This document shows positions 47,133-55,687 of a stretch of DNA of 64,000 nt, in pieces. The notes below the pieces were generated by a model. It was not told where the DNA came from and ran no database searches. It saw nothing but the letters and a program-made list of their open reading frames with translations. Origin of the DNA: an uncultured Chlorobiaceae bacterium (GTDB lineage Bacteria; Bacteroidota; Chlorobiia; Chlorobiales; Chlorobiaceae). Positions within the stretch are counted from its first letter, which is position 1. Each line of letters begins with the position of its first letter. A program made the translations under genes and the position numbers. Where the stretch lies: assembly GCA_903843305.1 (NCBI GenBank), contig CAIMPI010000015.1, positions 62,001 to 126,000 on the forward strand, given 5' to 3'.

Positions 47133-48740
47133 TCAGAAAAGACAGATCCGGAAAAACTGATCCGGTTGATGAAAATCAGTCGGTAAAGAAGGAGTCTGCC
47201 ACCAGGGAAACAACCCAAACTCTCCTCTTCCGGAAGAGACGCAGCACTGCAAGGCAATAACCTGTTCTTCACTGACGAAAGGCTTGAGCAATTTCCAGCA
47301 GAATTCCATACCAAAACACGTCTCATCCTGCACCAGATGCACCTGCTTTCTCCATGGATCAACGGCAAGAAGCTCATAACCTTTCGACCGTTTTCGCCGA
47401 GATTCAAAACGCAGCGCAACCCAGTGACCATCAGGAGTCATTTCAAACTCAAGATATCCCTTACCCTGAACCCCGGCAATAAAAAGTTCAGAAACACTGT
47501 ACTGCCATAATCCGTCAGTAAATCCTCCAGGGGAAGGAGCTTTCAATGAAAAAAGTGCAGGATTATTACTCAGGGTTGTCCAGCGAAGAAAAGAAGCTTC
47601 AGGGGCCGCCGCTGCAGCAGCAATCGAACATAACTGCTCAACTTTTACAACAACACCGGAAGGCAACTCCCTGTTAAGACCCGAATACCCCACAAGTGGC
47701 CCCTGCATGAGAATACGGGGAAAAAAAGGGGCCTGAATGCTATTTTCCTTTTGCGCTTGCGGCCACAAAAGCCCGACCCATCCTTTTGAAGGATCCCGTT
47801 GATCGGCGACAAACCCAACACCACACGAGGCAAGAAGTTCAGCATCAAACAATCCGATACACTGCACTTCAAGATCAAGTTCAGCCCCGGCCTGCTCAAA
47901 AGCTGCCGCCCTCATCCGTGCAGCAAGCTTGAGCACATCTTCTGCCGTTGCCCCTCCTTTATTATAGATGAAGTTGGCATGGTACTCACTGACCATGGCG
48001 CCACCTTCCGACTGCCCCTTGAATCCAAGTTCTTCAAAAATCATGCCGCTCGAACGACCAGCAGCATAGTTGTTCTTGAAGGTCGAACCACAACTCGGAA
48101 AATCGAAATGATGCTTTCTGGAACGCTCCTCCTCATACCCGCACATCACCCTCCTGATCTCCTCAGAAGGGCAAGCTTCAGAAAAACGCAAAACAACAGC
48201 AACAACAATTTCCGGATTGTCCATCAGTGATGTATGCTTGTAACCATGAAAAACTTCTTCAGGCAACCGCCACTGCAACTGACCATCCACCGACAGTGTC
48301 AGAATACCTGAGGTAATACCAGATATCTCACCCCCGAAACAACGGGCATTCATCCTCACCGTTGCCCCTATCTGACCCGGAAGTTTGTAAAGCCACTCGC
48401 CCCCTCCTTTGCCACAAGATAATAGCTCTTCCGCAATCAGAGTATTCTCCACACCCGCCTCGCAGAAAAGCTCATCATCCGAAAGCCAAAAGTGACGCTG
48501 CATCCCTTCCAACGAAATCACAATGCCGGAAAACTCACTATCAGCAAAAAGAATATTGCTCCCGCTCCCCATAAGAGCAAGTGGGAAACGATACGTACGA
48601 TTCCAGATCAGAAGATTGGAGAATTCTGAAACAGATGCTGGAAAAGCAAGAAAACGGGTAGTACCGCCAATTCCGTAATAAGTTTTGGCAGCAAGCGAAA
48701 CTTCAGACTGAAAATAACAGGGCAAGGTAACATCGGACAT
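47133..48740 (-). CDS. murB: MurB fused to a DOMON-like C-terminal domain
   Basis: About 535 residues. Residues 1-~298 are UDP-N-acetylenolpyruvoylglucosamine reductase: GSGSNILF (58-65), CGSTFKNN with Ser219, and E291 in LELEVQ-type context supply FAD, substrate and acid residues. The loop pattern SEYHANFIYN indicates type II. MurB proteins are normally about 300-340 residues; here ~237 more follow. The end (FLRWTTLSNNPALFSL, TDGLWQYSVSELFI, LEFEMTPDGHWVALRF) resembles a CBM9/DOMON-like fold. The start at 48740 has AAGGA upstream; a longer reading adds an unlikely 24 residues. The fusion may be lineage-wide; I cannot check. Confidence 0.85.
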   Translation of the reverse strand: MSDVTLPCYFQSEVSLAAKTYYGIGGTTRFLAFPASVSEFSNLLIWNRTYRFPLALMGSGSNILFADSEFSGIVISLEGMQRHFWLSDDELFCEAGVENTLIAEELLSCGKGGGEWLYKLPGQIGATVRMNARCFGGEISGITSGILTLSVDGQLQWRLPEEVFHGYKHTSLMDNPEIVVAVVLRFSEACPSEEIRRVMCGYEEERSRKHHFDFPSCGSTFKNNYAAGRSSGMIFEELGFKGQSEGGAMVSEYHANFIYNKGGATAEDVLKLAARMRAAAFEQAGAELDLEVQCIGLFDAELLASCGVGFVADQRDPSKGWVGLLWPQAQKENSIQAPFFPRILMQGPLVGYSGLNRELPSGVVVKVEQLCSIAAAAAAPEASFLRWTTLSNNPALFSLKAPSPGGFTDGLWQYSVSELFIAGVQGKGYLEFEMTPDGHWVALRFESRRKRSKGYELLAVDPWRKQVHLVQDETCFGMEFCWKLLKPFVSEEQVIALQCCVSSGRGEFGLFPWWQTPSLPTDFHQPDQFFRICLF

Positions 48741-49135
48741 AAGAGTCCTTTTCTGATTAACAATCAAGGAATGAGTATTACATCGACAGAATAAAAAAGG
48801 ATAGCAACACAACCATAATAGAAAACTACAGAAAAATAGTGATTTGTATCACTCATTTTTCCGTATTGGACAAGTTCATAAGTTTCGGTTTTCTTATAAA
48901 AATTTACTTGCTTTTATGCAATTCAATTTTTAAATTTTATAAATTGCTCTAGTTTCCTCCACGTCAATTAGTAATTCGGACACCATAGTTCTCTGTATTT
49001 TTTGAACTATACAACGGTTATTCGATAAGTGCTCTGAAAGATCTCCAGATCGCCTCAGTCACCATTAAGAATTTGCGAATACATCACAAGTTATAAGTAT
49101 TTATCATCTCGCTCATACTAAAATGCGAGGCCCCG
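48741..49135. other. Divergent intergenic region between murB and the radical SAM gene
   Basis: About 395 bases, AT-rich, holding the promoters of both divergent genes. I saw no small gene in it. A perfect inverted repeat, AGTGAT-TTGT-ATCACT, is at 48838-48853 and is listed separately. The ribosome site for the radical SAM gene is a GCGAGG just before its ATG. Confidence 0.6.
48838..48853. promoter_or_regulatory. Candidate CRP/FNR-family operator
   Basis: AGTGATTTGTATCACT is a perfect 6+4+6 palindrome. GTGA-N6-TCAC matches the CRP half-sites, and TGAT-N4-ATCA also fits FNR-like sites. It lies about 98 bases upstream of the murB start and 283 bases upstream of the radical SAM gene. The regulated gene is uncertain. 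Confidence 0.45.
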
Positions 49136-51367
49136 ATGAGATCGAATAACGCCGATATTCTTTTTGTTTTTCCACCAGCCCATGGAAACATAGGCGCATT
49201 CAAAACACATCTTGGAGTTGCTTACCTGCGTGCAGCCCTCAGCAAAGAGAGCATCTCGACGGCCCAATACCTGAACGAATACTCAGGAAACATCACAGCT
49301 ATTGCAACTGATATCCTTAAGTATCGACCACGTATTGTTGGTTTTACCGTCTACGATGCTAATTTTCTGCTCGCCCTTTCACTAACAAGGGCCATCAAAA
49401 AACTGCAACCCGATGTCAAGGTACTCTTCGGTGGACCCACTGCAACTTTTGGTGCTGCCAGGATACTGGAACATCATAGCGAAGTCGACATCTGCGTAAC
49501 AGGGGAAGCTGAGGAGACTGGCGCGAGGATTTTCAGTACATTACTTAACGACCATTCACTGACTGATACACAACCGGGCGTTACTTTTCGCCAAGGAAGC
49601 ACGATCGTCAGTAACAGTTTGCCGCCTTTGGTTGGCTGTGACTGTCCCGCTCAATCTGCACTGGATACAACCCCCTCGCCCTACCTTTCAGGTATTCTGA
49701 CTGACGGTCGCGCTGGTATCCTCACAGGACGAGGCTGTACGCACCATTGCCAGTATTGCGTCTTTGCATCTTTGGGAAGAAAAAAACTGCGTGTTCACTC
49801 AATCGAAAGGGTAATATCTGAACTTGAATATATCGCCGAACAGCAAAAACGGGCAGGCGAACACTCGATCGTTGCCATTCACGACGATGCCTTCACACTC
49901 TTACCAAAAAGAGCCAAGGAGTTGTGTCAGGCCATTGCCGACAAAAACCTTGGTCTTGTACTTTCATGTATAACCCGAGCCGATGCACTTGACGATGAAC
50001 TGCTGCGTCTCATGCGGGAAGCCGGTTTTATCAGCCTGGCTTTTGGATTAGAGAGCGCAGTACCATCCGTGTTGCGCGCTACTGGAAAAGTGAGAGATCC
50101 CGATTGGCCGGACACTGATCTTGAACCTGAACGACACTTCGTCGAGCAGGTTAGAACAAGTGTCATTGGAGCTAAAAAGCACGGATTTAATGTTGGCGTA
50201 AGCATCATTCTCGGACTGCCCACTGAAACTGCTGAAGACGGAGCAACAACACTCCGATTCGTCAAAGATATGCCCGTCGATTTCTACATGCACAACTTCC
50301 TGTGGGTTTTTCCGGGCACCCCATTATGGAAAACCCAGGATCGCTTCGGCATCAAGAGTACCCTCAATGACATGGGATTACCTACAACTTATGAATATGC
50401 CTACGATATCACAAAGCTCAGACCGCGCCCAAAGTGCTCACTGGAGCAGGAAGCGCATAGTATCAGATTATTGACTGCCAATGCTCTCTTTGCATGCAGT
50501 GCTGGTTCCACGAACAAAAATGAAAGTATCCACGATATCGTGATTCATGCTCCGGAACTCTCCATCGAAACAGCGGCATGGCTGTCAAAGATTTTAAGCA
50601 TCGGCGGTATGGTCATTCAGGTCTACCCGCCAATGAAACAAAGCGAAAAAGCACTAAGGCTTTACAATGACCGATACACATTCAATGATCAGATGGTACC
50701 GGCTCGTCACCATGTGCAACTGCTCACTAAAAAAACTGTTAACGAAGGTGATGAACGCTGGAGCATTGCCTGTTCTGGTGTCGACCTCTATACCCGACAC
50801 AAACCAGCTTTACTGTCTTTCATTTCATCCGAAAGCCCGGCACCACTGCTTGATTGGCTGGAAGGAACAGCTACTGCAAGCACATTCTACGACATTTCCG
50901 ACTACCTCAAGCAGCCCGATGAGTTGATTCAATTCCTCGACGAATCAGATGAAGAAAATATCGGACGGCGTCTTCGCAAGATGCGTATCCCACCAGATCT
51001 GAAATATCCGGGACGATGGATACAGGAAAAGGCTCCGTGCAGAATGCTTACACGTATTGAAATAGATGAAGAAGGAATTGTGCGGTGCTGCCGTCACGGA
51101 GAACCCCTCGGCAAGGCAGGAGACTCACGTGAAAATCTTCTACAACGCTATAAGGATTTAACCCGCGAAATCGCAGAACGACGCGGGTGCGATCATTGTG
51201 CAAACAAACACTGTTCCCGTTGTCCTTTTCCAGGAGTGGACGACCAGACCTATTGCTCAATCATGACAAAACAGGCACGCGTTTTGCGGTTACTCCAAGC
51301 AATTCGTATCTATGCACGGTTACCGTTAATGCTTGATCATCAGCGTGAACGAATGGGAAGCGATTAA
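49136..51367 (+). CDS. Cobalamin-binding-like radical SAM protein with C-terminal Cys cluster (candidate RiPP maturase)
   Basis: 743 residues. The N-terminal ~135 residues look like a B12-binding domain: DILFVFPPAHG, GVAYLRAAL, VGFTVYD and VLFGGPTATFG follow its strand-helix order, though the canonical His motif is absent. The radical SAM cluster is C201-x3-C205-x2-C208. After residue 480 comes a long region of unknown fold. The end has C635, C651-C652, C685-x2-C688, C693-x2-C696 and C707, arranged like a SPASM/auxiliary-cluster domain. Such enzymes modify peptides or methylate unactivated carbon. The next gene encodes a precursor-like protein, so I infer a peptide maturase; an unrelated B12-dependent methylase is the alternative. 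Confidence 0.75.
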   Translation: MRSNNADILFVFPPAHGNIGAFKTHLGVAYLRAALSKESISTAQYLNEYSGNITAIATDILKYRPRIVGFTVYDANFLLALSLTRAIKKLQPDVKVLFGGPTATFGAARILEHHSEVDICVTGEAEETGARIFSTLLNDHSLTDTQPGVTFRQGSTIVSNSLPPLVGCDCPAQSALDTTPSPYLSGILTDGRAGILTGRGCTHHCQYCVFASLGRKKLRVHSIERVISELEYIAEQQKRAGEHSIVAIHDDAFTLLPKRAKELCQAIADKNLGLVLSCITRADALDDELLRLMREAGFISLAFGLESAVPSVLRATGKVRDPDWPDTDLEPERHFVEQVRTSVIGAKKHGFNVGVSIILGLPTETAEDGATTLRFVKDMPVDFYMHNFLWVFPGTPLWKTQDRFGIKSTLNDMGLPTTYEYAYDITKLRPRPKCSLEQEAHSIRLLTANALFACSAGSTNKNESIHDIVIHAPELSIETAAWLSKILSIGGMVIQVYPPMKQSEKALRLYNDRYTFNDQMVPARHHVQLLTKKTVNEGDERWSIACSGVDLYTRHKPALLSFISSESPAPLLDWLEGTATASTFYDISDYLKQPDELIQFLDESDEENIGRRLRKMRIPPDLKYPGRWIQEKAPCRMLTRIEIDEEGIVRCCRHGEPLGKAGDSRENLLQRYKDLTREIAERRGCDHCANKHCSRCPFPGVDDQTYCSIMTKQARVLRLLQAIRIYARLPLMLDHQRERMGSD

Positions 51368-51525
51368 ACCTGAGAAGCCAAAAACCGAAGTAACTATACT
51401 GTATGAAGGAAAGAAAAGAGTTGATTGCCGAAAACGTGCAGGCAAAACCACGTCAGCTTTTTTAGCTGTTGCCACATGGTTAATAAAAAGAGAGCTGCCG
51501 AAAAAAACGCACGTCTTTAATAACC

Positions 51526-51535
51526 AGAGAGGAGG
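51526..51535 (+). promoter_or_regulatory. Strong ribosome binding site of the small protein gene
   Basis: AGAGAGGAGG lies six bases before the ATG at 51542. It is far stronger than most starts in this window and supports the small reading frame as a real gene expressed at high level. Confidence 0.7.
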
Positions 51536-51541
51536 ATAATT

Positions 51542-51871
51542 ATGCCAACGAAAGAAACACCCGAAACTTTGCTCAACAAACACTTAGGCCCAGAAGCGGC
51601 CAGTTCGTTGCTCAGCAAGATTGACAAGATGAGTGCTGCAGGTGAGCATGCTGACAAAATTGAAGAAGCAGCATCTAATGAAATTGCCTCCCATATCGAG
51701 AAGCAGGTAATCACAGCCCTCTCGGTCAAGATCGGACCTTTGGAGCCGATCAAGATCAAACCGATCCAGGTATCCATCAAGCCTGCCATTAAACCAACAC
51801 CGGCGATCAAGATCAATACCGGAGTTTCGGTGAAAGTTGGGCCCGCTTCTTTTGTCCGAGGCACGAAATAG
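51542..51871 (+). CDS. Candidate RiPP precursor peptide with a repetitive Lys/Ile/Val/Pro core
   Basis: 109 residues, no recognised family. Residues 1-~60 are helical, charged and leader-like. Residues 61-109 carry VKIGP (62-66), IKIKP (70-74), VSIKP (77-81), IKP (83-85), IKI (89-91) and VKVGP (97-101), so seven lysines each follow Ile or Val. There are no Cys and no Trp, and Ser/Thr are few, which excludes lanthipeptide-type rings; C-methylation, epimerisation or lysine crosslinking are compatible. It follows the radical SAM gene by 174 bases on the same strand. The radical SAM partner and strong ribosome site are the support; the RiPP reading is inference. Confidence 0.65.
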   Translation: MPTKETPETLLNKHLGPEAASSLLSKIDKMSAAGEHADKIEEAASNEIASHIEKQVITALSVKIGPLEPIKIKPIQVSIKPAIKPTPAIKINTGVSVKVGPASFVRGTK

Positions 51872-51915
51872 GTGAATGTCGAAAACGTTAAACGCTCACT
51901 TTGAGCAACTCTCCA

Positions 51916-51959
51916 CCGTCGACTGCGGCATCTGGCTCTCCTTTTGCCAGAGTCGGCGG
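51916..51959. other. Imperfect hairpin downstream of the candidate precursor gene
   Basis: An outer stem CCGTCGACT (51916-51924) with AGTCGGCGG (51951-51959; one G-T wobble) surrounds an inner stem TCTGGC (51931-51936) and GCCAGA (51946-51951), sharing the base at 51951. The outer and inner stems compete slightly, leaving a bulge. It lies between the precursor gene and the convergent nitroreductase gene. No T run follows, so it is not a classical terminator. Confidence 0.35.
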
Positions 51960-51978
51960 GAGAATTAATGTCAGTCCA

Positions 51979-52833
51979 TCAAACAGGATCCTCCGGAGGA
52001 CTCCCCTCAAGCGCCCGATAAATCTGCGCCGGGCCATGCTGTACCGTGCGGACATAGTGCATCGCCGGCTTGCCGAACACCATGGCATAACCAAACAGAT
52101 GATCATCCGGAATACCAAGGCGGTAACGTGTCTCCGGGAGAATATCGTTCATCGCACACTTTGCCAGACCGTTCCAGAGAGTTCCGACACCATTAGCCTG
52201 AGCAAAAAGGTCAAAGCTGGAAAGCGCAATCACACAATCCTGCATGGGCGAGGCAACATGCTGTGGCGCCGAGACAATGAGCAGATGGGGGGCATCACGG
52301 AAAATAATGTCCACACGATGCTTATTCCAGATCGACACAAAGTTTGCAAAGAAGCCCATCCCCTCCGGCAAAGCATTGTTGTTAATCATCCGTGTCAAGC
52401 CAGCCATCACCTCATCGCGCAGTTGTACGACTTTGTCGTGACTGTCGAGCACCGTAAAACGAACCTGGCGGGAGTTCTCACCTGTCGGAGCCTGCCATGC
52501 GACATCAAGTAACCTCTGAAGGAGTGCTGGCTCAAGGCTGTCGGACTTAAAACGGCGCACTGAACGACGCCCCCTGATAAGCGTCTCAAGGGCATCCGGA
52601 TCAGGAAATGCATCCTTCAGCAGACGGCTGCCGGAAGCGTGCTGACCGAGAATGGAGACCGATCCTGTCGGGCAGATGGCAAGGCAATGCTCGCAGCGAT
52701 AACAGTTACTCTCCTTTTCCGAAGCAATGGCAGGATAACCATCCTCCCCCAAGCTGATAATCCGTGCCGGGCAGTCGATCAGACACGCACCGCAATGGGT
52801 GCATGTCTGCCGGTTGAGCATAAAATCTATCAT
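51979..52833 (-). CDS. Nitroreductase-family protein with N-terminal ferredoxin domain
   Basis: 284 residues. The first ~60 residues hold two [4Fe-4S] motifs: C11-x2-C14-x2-C17-x3-C21 and C44-x2-C47-x2-C50-x3-C54. The rest is an FMN-dependent nitroreductase fold with RRSVRRFKSDSLEP and WQAPTGENSRQVRF near the start. It probably accepts electrons from ferredoxin-type donors to reduce quinones, nitro compounds or flavins. An FMN-reductase gene lies 69 bases upstream on the same strand, a plausible redox pair. The convergent candidate precursor gene is separated by about 100 bases. Confidence 0.85.
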   Translation of the reverse strand: MIDFMLNRQTCTHCGACLIDCPARIISLGEDGYPAIASEKESNCYRCEHCLAICPTGSVSILGQHASGSRLLKDAFPDPDALETLIRGRRSVRRFKSDSLEPALLQRLLDVAWQAPTGENSRQVRFTVLDSHDKVVQLRDEVMAGLTRMINNNALPEGMGFFANFVSIWNKHRVDIIFRDAPHLLIVSAPQHVASPMQDCVIALSSFDLFAQANGVGTLWNGLAKCAMNDILPETRYRLGIPDDHLFGYAMVFGKPAMHYVRTVQHGPAQIYRALEGSPPEDPV

Positions 52834-52902
52834 TCTTTTTTCCTCACGTAAATGTTTTCGGCGTTGATATATCCGGTTTTCTTACAATAAGGCAAAATGA
52901 TA

Positions 52903-53463
52903 TTATTTCGATGAAAGGGCGAGCTTTTTTACCCATGCGACATACCGATCCATCCATTGCTGAAGGAATTGTTTGCTTCCAAGACCAATACCGCCATCCT
53001 CGTCGAACAAGCCCTCCTTTGCCTGAATGAAGGCTTCGGGCTGACCAAGCGTCGGAACATCCAGAAATGCAAGGATATTGCGCAGATGCTGTTGCGCCAT
53101 GGCTGTGCCAGTGGCACCAGGTGAAACACCCAGAATTCCGGCAGGCTTGCCCCCCCAAACACTTTCCCCATAAGGACGCGAAGCATGATCAAGGACGTTC
53201 TTGAGTACACCGGGAATTGATCGGTTGTATTCAGGTGTAAAAAACAAGAGTCCCTGTGCGGCCTTGATTTCATTTTTCAACCGTTTGACAGATTCAGCCT
53301 GGTTTGAATCGTCATCCTGATTGTACAGCGGCAAATCGCCTATCTGCACCTGCCTGAAAATGAACTCTGGAGGCGCAAGTTTAACAAGGGCATTGGCTAA
53401 TTGGCGATTCAGTGAATCCTTTCTCAGGCTTCCGACAATAACGGCAATCTCATAATGCTTCAT
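52903..53463 (-). CDS. NADPH-dependent FMN/quinone reductase (ChrR-like)
   Basis: About 186 residues. The flavodoxin-like fold opens with VIVGSLRKDSLNRQLA, and TPEYNRSIPGVLKNVLDHASRP is the FMN-binding signature of the NADPH-dependent FMN reductase family; GKPAGILGVSPG and GTAMAQQHLRNIL follow. I chose the ATG at 53463 because AAAGG lies about nine bases upstream. Reduces FMN or quinones, possibly chromate. It is co-oriented with the ferredoxin-nitroreductase gene. Confidence 0.85.
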   Translation of the reverse strand: MKHYEIAVIVGSLRKDSLNRQLANALVKLAPPEFIFRQVQIGDLPLYNQDDDSNQAESVKRLKNEIKAAQGLLFFTPEYNRSIPGVLKNVLDHASRPYGESVWGGKPAGILGVSPGATGTAMAQQHLRNILAFLDVPTLGQPEAFIQAKEGLFDEDGGIGLGSKQFLQQWMDRYVAWVKKLALSSK

Positions 53464-53523
53464 AATGCTCATCCTTTAAAGATTATACTGTCTATACAAT
53501 ATCATCACTAATCCCTTGTCAGC

Positions 53524-54303
53524 TCAACCCATACAAACTGAGAGCATGGAAAGCGACCCGCCCTCGATCCCCTCGACAGGGAAGCTGACCCGATCATTTT
53601 CTCTTCGCAAACCCAGTATATACAGCAGTGGTAAAAAGTGGTCGGGTGTAGGAACAGAAAGCCGGGCATCATCACCCATCATCCTGTAATCGAAAAGCTT
53701 GCGATCCTGGCCTTCGAGTATAAGTTTCCTTATCTCTCCTTCGAATCGAACCGCCCAGTCGAATGGCTCCGCCTTCTCGTGTCCCCATGCATAGGTATGC
53801 AGATTATGAACAAGATTACCACTTCCGACAATCAGGACTCCTTCATCCCGAAGCGGCTGAAGACGTCGTCCGATTTCATAATGAAATTCAGCATTCCTGC
53901 TCTCATCGATACTAAGCTGTACAACAGGAATATCAGCGTCAGGAAAAACATGGCAAAGGACAGACCATACTCCATGATCCAGACCACGATGCTCATCAAA
54001 ACAAACATCAAGAGGAGAGAGAAGCTTCTGAATCTGCCGAGCAAGTTCCGGACTTCCCGGAGCCGGATAAGTTACCTCGTAGAGCTGTCGGGGAAATCCT
54101 CCAAAATCATGAATAGTTTCAGGAAGAGTAGTTCCCGTCACCGCACTACCATGAATATACCAGTGAGCCGACAGAGCAAGTATGGCTTTCGGGCATGGTA
54201 TGCTTTGCCCGAAGCGGCGCCAGCTTTCAGTGTAGGCGTTTGTCTGAAGGGCATTCATCGGGTTGCCATGCCCGAAAAAAACAGCAGGCATTACCATACC
54301 CAT
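53524..54303 (-). CDS. DODA/YgiD-type extradiol dioxygenase
   Basis: About 259 residues. MPAVFFGHGNPMNAL, LSAHWYIHG, DHGVWSVLCHVFPDADIP and GSGNLVHNLH hold the metal-binding His residues of the LigB/DODA family, which usually uses zinc or iron. Plant-type and E. coli YgiD members open 3,4-DOPA or related catechols. In an anaerobe without oxygen, the usual chemistry may not occur, so a different use is possible. The start at 54303 has CAGGGG nearby; a GTG at 54315 overlaps the yceI stop, and later starts are also possible. Confidence 0.8.
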   Translation of the reverse strand: MGMVMPAVFFGHGNPMNALQTNAYTESWRRFGQSIPCPKAILALSAHWYIHGSAVTGTTLPETIHDFGGFPRQLYEVTYPAPGSPELARQIQKLLSPLDVCFDEHRGLDHGVWSVLCHVFPDADIPVVQLSIDESRNAEFHYEIGRRLQPLRDEGVLIVGSGNLVHNLHTYAWGHEKAEPFDWAVRFEGEIRKLILEGQDRKLFDYRMMGDDARLSVPTPDHFLPLLYILGLRRENDRVSFPVEGIEGGSLSMLSVCMG

Positions 54304-54311
54304 TGTATTTA

Positions 54312-54923
54312 TCACCCCTGTTTATCATTCGGCTGCAACTTGATCATTTCAACATCAAGCTGTATAGTAATATCTTCACCCACCATTACCCCGCCTGTTT
54401 CGAGTGATTTATTCCAGACAAGACCGAAATCCTTACGGTTTATTTGTGTGGTTGCAGAGGTTCCGCGTCTGAAGTTACCCCAGGGATCTTTACTTTCTTT
54501 TGAGAACGGCTCTACATTCAGGACTACCTGTCTGGTAATACCATGGATCATCAAATCTCCCGTAACTTTCAGTGCTCCCTTACCGGTATTAGACCATTTT
54601 TTAGAGACAAATGTCATAAGCGGGTATTTAGCAACATCAAAAAAATCGGCGCTCCGGAGATGTTCATCCCGTTTCTCTACATTTGTATTAATGGAATTTG
54701 GATCGATGGAAACAGTAACCTTCGATTTAGTAATGTCCTTGTCGTTAATCTCAACGACTCCGCTGTATTTAAGAAAATTGCCATTGACGTTCGACACCAT
54801 AAGGTGTTTAACCCTGAATCCCACATTTGAATGTTCCGGATCAATGTTCCAAGTAGAAGCCGATACAAGCGTCGGAATCAACAGTGTCAGACCGACGACG
54901 AATGCTTTGATAACGTTTGTCAT
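54312..54923 (-). CDS. yceI: YceI-family periplasmic protein
   Basis: 203 residues. A signal peptide (about 1-23) precedes a lipocalin-like YceI barrel. WNIDPEHSNVGFRVKHLM, ADFFDVAKYPLMTFVSKK and GDLMIHGITRQVVL are the family signatures. YceI proteins bind polyisoprenoid lipids in the periplasm. It ends next to the DODA-type gene, whose stop-start overlap suggests co-translation. AAAGGAAT precedes its start. Confidence 0.9.
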   Translation of the reverse strand: MTNVIKAFVVGLTLLIPTLVSASTWNIDPEHSNVGFRVKHLMVSNVNGNFLKYSGVVEINDKDITKSKVTVSIDPNSINTNVEKRDEHLRSADFFDVAKYPLMTFVSKKWSNTGKGALKVTGDLMIHGITRQVVLNVEPFSKESKDPWGNFRRGTSATTQINRKDFGLVWNKSLETGGVMVGEDITIQLDVEMIKLQPNDKQG

Positions 54924-55324
54924 GTTTTTTTTATTCCTTTCTTTGGTTTTGTATTTAGCCCTTCAAGGTTGGAATAGATTCGGCTGCAATAATTCGAGAC
55001 AAATGAGGATAAATTTAATCATCATAAGTCACCTTATCCAGTACCACTAATTTATAAACACGAAAAGAGAGATATTAATTTCTTTATGAAAAAAGCCTTA
55101 CAACTATCCGAAACCTGAAAACAGGTTATCCCTTTAATTTTATGTAGTTACAGCTTTTCTGGCTTAAAATAAGGAATAAATTTTGCTGCTTTCAGTAATT
55201 TTTTTTATATAAAAAAAGCGTATGATTTTAACAATAGTTAAATACATAGACAATGCACCTTATCGGAACTACCCAATAACCCGGTGAAAGTGCCTGAATC
55301 TAATCCACATAAACTGTAAAAATT
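54924..55324. other. AT-rich region between yceI and the cytochrome c gene
   Basis: About 400 bases without a convincing gene. A small hairpin AACCTG-AAAA-CAGGTT lies at 55112-55127. Both divergent promoters must lie here. A run of T residues and ATATAAAAAAAG near 55200 is the most promoter-like stretch, but no clear -35/-10 pair was chosen. Confidence 0.5.
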
Positions 55325-55687
55325 ATGCAACCTTCAGTTAAGGTATGTACTTTGGTTGTTGCCTTTTTTTGTTCAACCCCGCAACTTGTAAATGCTGCGC
55401 CAGAGCTTGCAAGTGCTGAGCTTCGAGCAAAGTACAACCTGGGTCAGGGAAAACAGATTTACGAACGGGTATGCGCAGACTGCCATAGCAGCGGGGTTAT
55501 GGAAGCACCGGTATTTTGCGATATTTCCGCATGGAAACCCAGGATTGCCAAAGGTATGGAGGTGCTTGTGCAACATACTCTTCAGGGCTTCAATAATATG
55601 CCTTCAAAGGGAGGCCTGGCGACTCTGACGGTGGAAGAAAGTGCCAACGCAGTGGCCTATATGGTTGATCAGTGCCTTACACATTAA
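55325..55687 (+). CDS. Small periplasmic cytochrome c (class I, c5-like)
   Basis: 120 residues. A signal peptide (to about residue 24) is followed by one heme site, C50-A-D-C53-H54, and a likely Met axial ligand at M92 in NNMPSKG. Two further Cys at 65 and 117 resemble the extra disulphide of c5-type proteins. It is an electron carrier in the periplasm. It lies 378 bases upstream of the Cyc2-like gene, and a soluble cytochrome beside cyc2 is a reported arrangement, so it may receive electrons from it. The gene is monocistronic by eye. Confidence 0.87.
   Translation: MQPSVKVCTLVVAFFCSTPQLVNAAPELASAELRAKYNLGQGKQIYERVCADCHSSGVMEAPVFCDISAWKPRIAKGMEVLVQHTLQGFNNMPSKGGLATLTVEESANAVAYMVDQCLTH

Noticed and set aside
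51333-51539. 68-codon frame between the radical SAM gene and the small protein gene
   Set aside because: TTG start inside the radical SAM gene, no ribosome site. Its translation looks somewhat protein-like, so a frameshifted extension of the radical SAM protein cannot be wholly excluded.
53638-55050. 470-codon plus-strand open frame
   Set aside because: It runs antisense to the DODA-type and YceI genes, both with strong family motifs; composition is unlike a protein.
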